A stretch of DNA of 63,661 bases, from the NCBI GenBank assembly GCA_012517325.1, contig JAAYVF010000061.1:1-63661 (forward strand). Reading direction: 5' to 3'. The position numbers and the translations under genes are program-made. The notes under the pieces were generated by a model. The model had not been told where the DNA came from, did not search any database, and was given only the letters and a program-made list of their open reading frames with translations. This DNA comes from Myxococcales bacterium. Its GTDB lineage: Bacteria > Lernaellota > Lernaellaia > Lernaellales > Lernaellaceae. Each line of letters begins with the position of its first letter. Within the stretch, counting starts at the first letter, position 1. Positions 62,456-63,661 of the stretch are shown piece by piece.

Positions 62456-63148
62456 TTATAAATCGGGCAGCCGCACCGGCGTGAAATCGACCGCGTCGGC
62501 GGCGCACAGGATGTACCGCACCCCGTTGCGCTCGCCCTGCAACCCGAGGCGATGATCGCGCACGCCGTGCAGATGACCGTAAACGCAAAGCGCGACGCCG
62601 TGCCGCTCGAGCAGGTCGGTGAAACCCGCTTCAGCCGACCCGGTGATCAGCGGCGGAAAGTGCAGTAGGGCGATTTTAGGCCGGCCGGCCGGCGCGGACG
62701 CCAGGCTGATTTCCAGCCGGCCGCGCTCGCGGGCGTACAACTTGGGATCGTCGCCGCCCTCCTGCCCGGCGCCCGGAATGTTCCAGCCGCGCGTGCCGCA
62801 AATCGCGACGCCGTCCATGACCAGGTGGTCGTTCTGGATCGCCGCCAGGCCCGGCGGCAGCAGTTCGCGGACCTTGCCGATCGCGTGCCACCAGTAATCG
62901 TGGTTGCCGCGCAGCAGCACCTTCCGCCCCGGCAGCGCCGCGATGAATTCGAGGTCGGGCCGCACCTGCTCTTCCTTCATTGCCCAGGAGATGTCGCCGG
63001 GAATCAGCACAACGTCGTTTTCGCCGACGACCCGGCGCCAGTTTTCGGCGATGCGGCGCGGATGGTCCTCCCATTGCGGGCCGAAGAGATCCATCGGTTT
63101 TCCCATGGCGAAACCCAGGTGCAAATCGGCCAGCGCATAAAAGGCCAC
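62456..63148 (-). CDS. Calcineurin-like metallophosphoesterase
   Basis: A 230-residue protein with every metal-binding motif of the family: ADLHLGF (D-x-H), PGDISWAM (G-D), GNHDYWW (G-N-H-D), LLHFPPL and YGHLHGV (G-H-x-H). It resembles the YkuE/UDP-diacylglucosamine hydrolase-like cytosolic group, but the substrate is unknown. GTG at 63148 is preferred because AAGGAG lies five bases upstream; a longer frame to 63277 has no support. Confidence 0.87.
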   Translation of the reverse strand: MAFYALADLHLGFAMGKPMDLFGPQWEDHPRRIAENWRRVVGENDVVLIPGDISWAMKEEQVRPDLEFIAALPGRKVLLRGNHDYWWHAIGKVRELLPPGLAAIQNDHLVMDGVAICGTRGWNIPGAGQEGGDDPKLYARERGRLEISLASAPAGRPKIALLHFPPLITGSAEAGFTDLLERHGVALCVYGHLHGVRDHRLGLQGERNGVRYILCAADAVDFTPVRLPDL

Positions 63149-63243
63149 GTCGTCTCCTTGTGCGGCGAACGGCGGCAGATTACCCCGCCCGCCGGGCCCG
63201 GTAAAGACGAAAACCGCACGCCGTTTCGCGGCCGACATTCCGC

Positions 63244-63274
63244 TTGACTTTGCCGGCCGAAACTGGCATATAAA
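63244..63274 (+). promoter_or_regulatory. Promoter for tRNA-Asn
   Basis: TTGACT at 63244-63249 is followed by CATATA at 63267-63272 (17-base spacing) or TATAAA at 63269-63274 (19-base). It lies about 40 bases before the mature tRNA 5' end. Confidence 0.5.
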
Positions 63275-63312
63275 CACCCCTCGAAAGGGATGTTTGATCT
63301 TTCGTTTTGTAT

Positions 63313-63385
63313 TCCACAGTAGCTCAGTCGGTAGAGCGGTCGGCTGTTAACCGATTGGTCGGGGGTTCGAGTCCCTCCTGTGGAG
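63313..63385 (+). tRNA. tRNA-Asn (anticodon GTT)
   Basis: A complete 73-base cloverleaf. The acceptor stem TCCACAG pairs with CTGTGGA. The D arm is GCTC/GAGC. The anticodon stem GTCGG/CCGAT holds loop CTGTTAA, giving GTT. The T arm GGGGG/CCCTC encloses TTCGAGT. The discriminator is G. The 3' CCA is not encoded and would be added enzymatically, consistent with the CCA-adding-type enzyme at 20362. Confidence 0.97.
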
Positions 63386-63394
63386 CATCATCAT

Positions 63395-63431
63395 TGAGCC
63401 TTATCAACTTGTTGATGAGGCTCATTTTATT
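63395..63431 (+). terminator. Rho-independent terminator after tRNA-Asn
   Basis: TGAGCCTTATCAA at 63395-63407 pairs with TTGATGAGGCTCA at 63412-63424 (13 bp, one G-T) around a 4-base loop, followed by TTTTATT. It ends five bases before the next start codon. Confidence 0.9.
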
Positions 63432-63435
63432 TGAC

Positions 63436-63531
63436 ATGGCCTACAATGTCTATATTTTACAGAGCGCTTCTTCGGGGAAATATTACTGTGGAAGCACCGC
63501 GGATCTGGAAGACCGCCTAACAGGCTGTTGA
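63436..63531 (+). pseudogene. GIY-YIG endonuclease-like gene, truncated by a repeat
   Basis: Thirty-one codons encode AYNVYILQSASSGKYYCGST and then DLEDRL, the first half of the small UvrC-like GIY-YIG domain; the G-Y pair is changed to C-G here (KYYCGST for the usual KxYxGxT). Full members are about 80-100 residues with catalytic Arg and Glu later. After DLEDRL the frame runs into CTAACAGGCTGTTGA, the end of a dispersed repeat, which supplies the residues TGC and a stop. The catalytic half is absent, so it is called a pseudogene. Confidence 0.75.
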
Positions 63532-63570
63532 AGAATCGACTTTCCGGCATGATTTTTCGAAGTGAAGCGG
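63517..63570 (+). repeat. Dispersed repeat end, as at korA-korB
   Basis: CTAACAGGCTGTTGAAGAA at 63517-63535 matches CTAGCCGGTTGTTGAAAAA at 4862 and the complement of 5000-5018. Further on, TTTTTCGAAGTGAAGCGG near 63553-63570 recalls TTGTCGAAAATGAAGCGA near 4933. The far end is not identified and may lie outside the window. Confidence 0.55.
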
Positions 63571-63574
63571 GTTG

Positions 63575-63661
63575 ATGGCGGTTGCGGCAGCAAAAACGGC
63601 GATCGCTGGTGGGATATTTGGTGCCGCCGGGGCGGCGCGGGCCGCCCGGCGGGCGGCTCGA
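63575..63661 (+). other. Open frame at the right edge, possibly the start of a gene
   Basis: From an ATG at 63575 the frame stays open for 29 codons to the edge. The composition is almost all Ala, Gly and Arg, which high GC alone can produce, and no ribosome site is clear. It may also be the body of the repeat. No call is made. Confidence 0.15.

Noticed and set aside
63307-63435. N-terminal extension of the GIY-YIG fragment through the tRNA
   Set aside because: The extended frame translates the tRNA-Asn gene and the terminator; the family domain begins at the ATG at 63436.

Overview
The window reads as one stretch of a GC-rich, Gram-negative bacterial chromosome. Predicted lipoproteins, an outer-membrane barrel candidate, a Wzx/Wzy-type surface-polysaccharide locus and a periplasmic PBP4-type peptidase point to a double membrane. 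The order tilS-ftsH-folP-cdaA-cdaR-pdxJ-acpS-nnr-tsaE-lysC resembles that of deltaproteobacteria-like lineages, but I cannot name the phylum from sequence alone. Ferredoxin-linked central metabolism suggests an anaerobic or facultative lifestyle. Both ends lie in repeats: an insertion-sequence end on the left and a dispersed palindromic repeat on the right, so the window may be a whole contig broken at repeats.

Positions 1-11162 hold a TCA-type block on the + strand: aconitase, a two-gene 2-oxoacid:ferredoxin oxidoreductase, flavoprotein and iron-sulfur subunits of a succinate dehydrogenase/fumarate reductase with no membrane-anchor gene, an aspartase/fumarase-superfamily lyase with aspartase-like signatures, and citrate synthase followed by a clear terminator. 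The set could run oxidatively or reductively around fumarate, succinate and 2-oxoglutarate. Isocitrate and malate dehydrogenases are not here.

Positions 11247-34298 are a mixed housekeeping and accessory region: a glycerol-1-phosphate-dehydrogenase-like enzyme, a Tat/lipobox AmmeMemoRadiSam radical SAM protein, an MFS carrier, a minus-strand operon with a PilZ-alpha/beta-hydrolase fusion, two HD-domain proteins, a ceramidase-like protein coupled to coaE, a CCA/poly(A) polymerase-type enzyme, rph-rdgB, three genes for glycan assembly, a double-FHA membrane protein, a SurA-like protein, a truncated-esterase lipoprotein, rimI-pyrK-pyrD, a shikimate kinase-like gene and a DacB peptidase. Elongation factor P follows at 34452.

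Positions 35031-50897 are a long minus-strand polysaccharide locus. It has the UDP-glucose to UDP-glucuronate to UDP-xylose enzymes, GalE, an initiating sugar-1-phosphate transferase, five glycosyltransferases, an O-antigen polymerase/ligase, two flippases and a SUMF1-domain lipoprotein. Many genes overlap by four bases (ATGA/GTGA/TTGA), which implies translational coupling.

Positions 50914-63148 are the conserved housekeeping cluster, with c-di-AMP synthesis (cdaA-cdaR) but without the glmM often found beside it, then two envelope proteins and a metallophosphoesterase. The right edge carries tRNA-Asn(GTT), a terminator and a GIY-YIG gene cut short by a repeat whose end matches both ends of the palindromic insert between korA and korB. 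That repeat, the PilZ-hydrolase fusion, the aspartase-like lyase in the TCA block and the truncated esterase lipoprotein are the points most worth following up.
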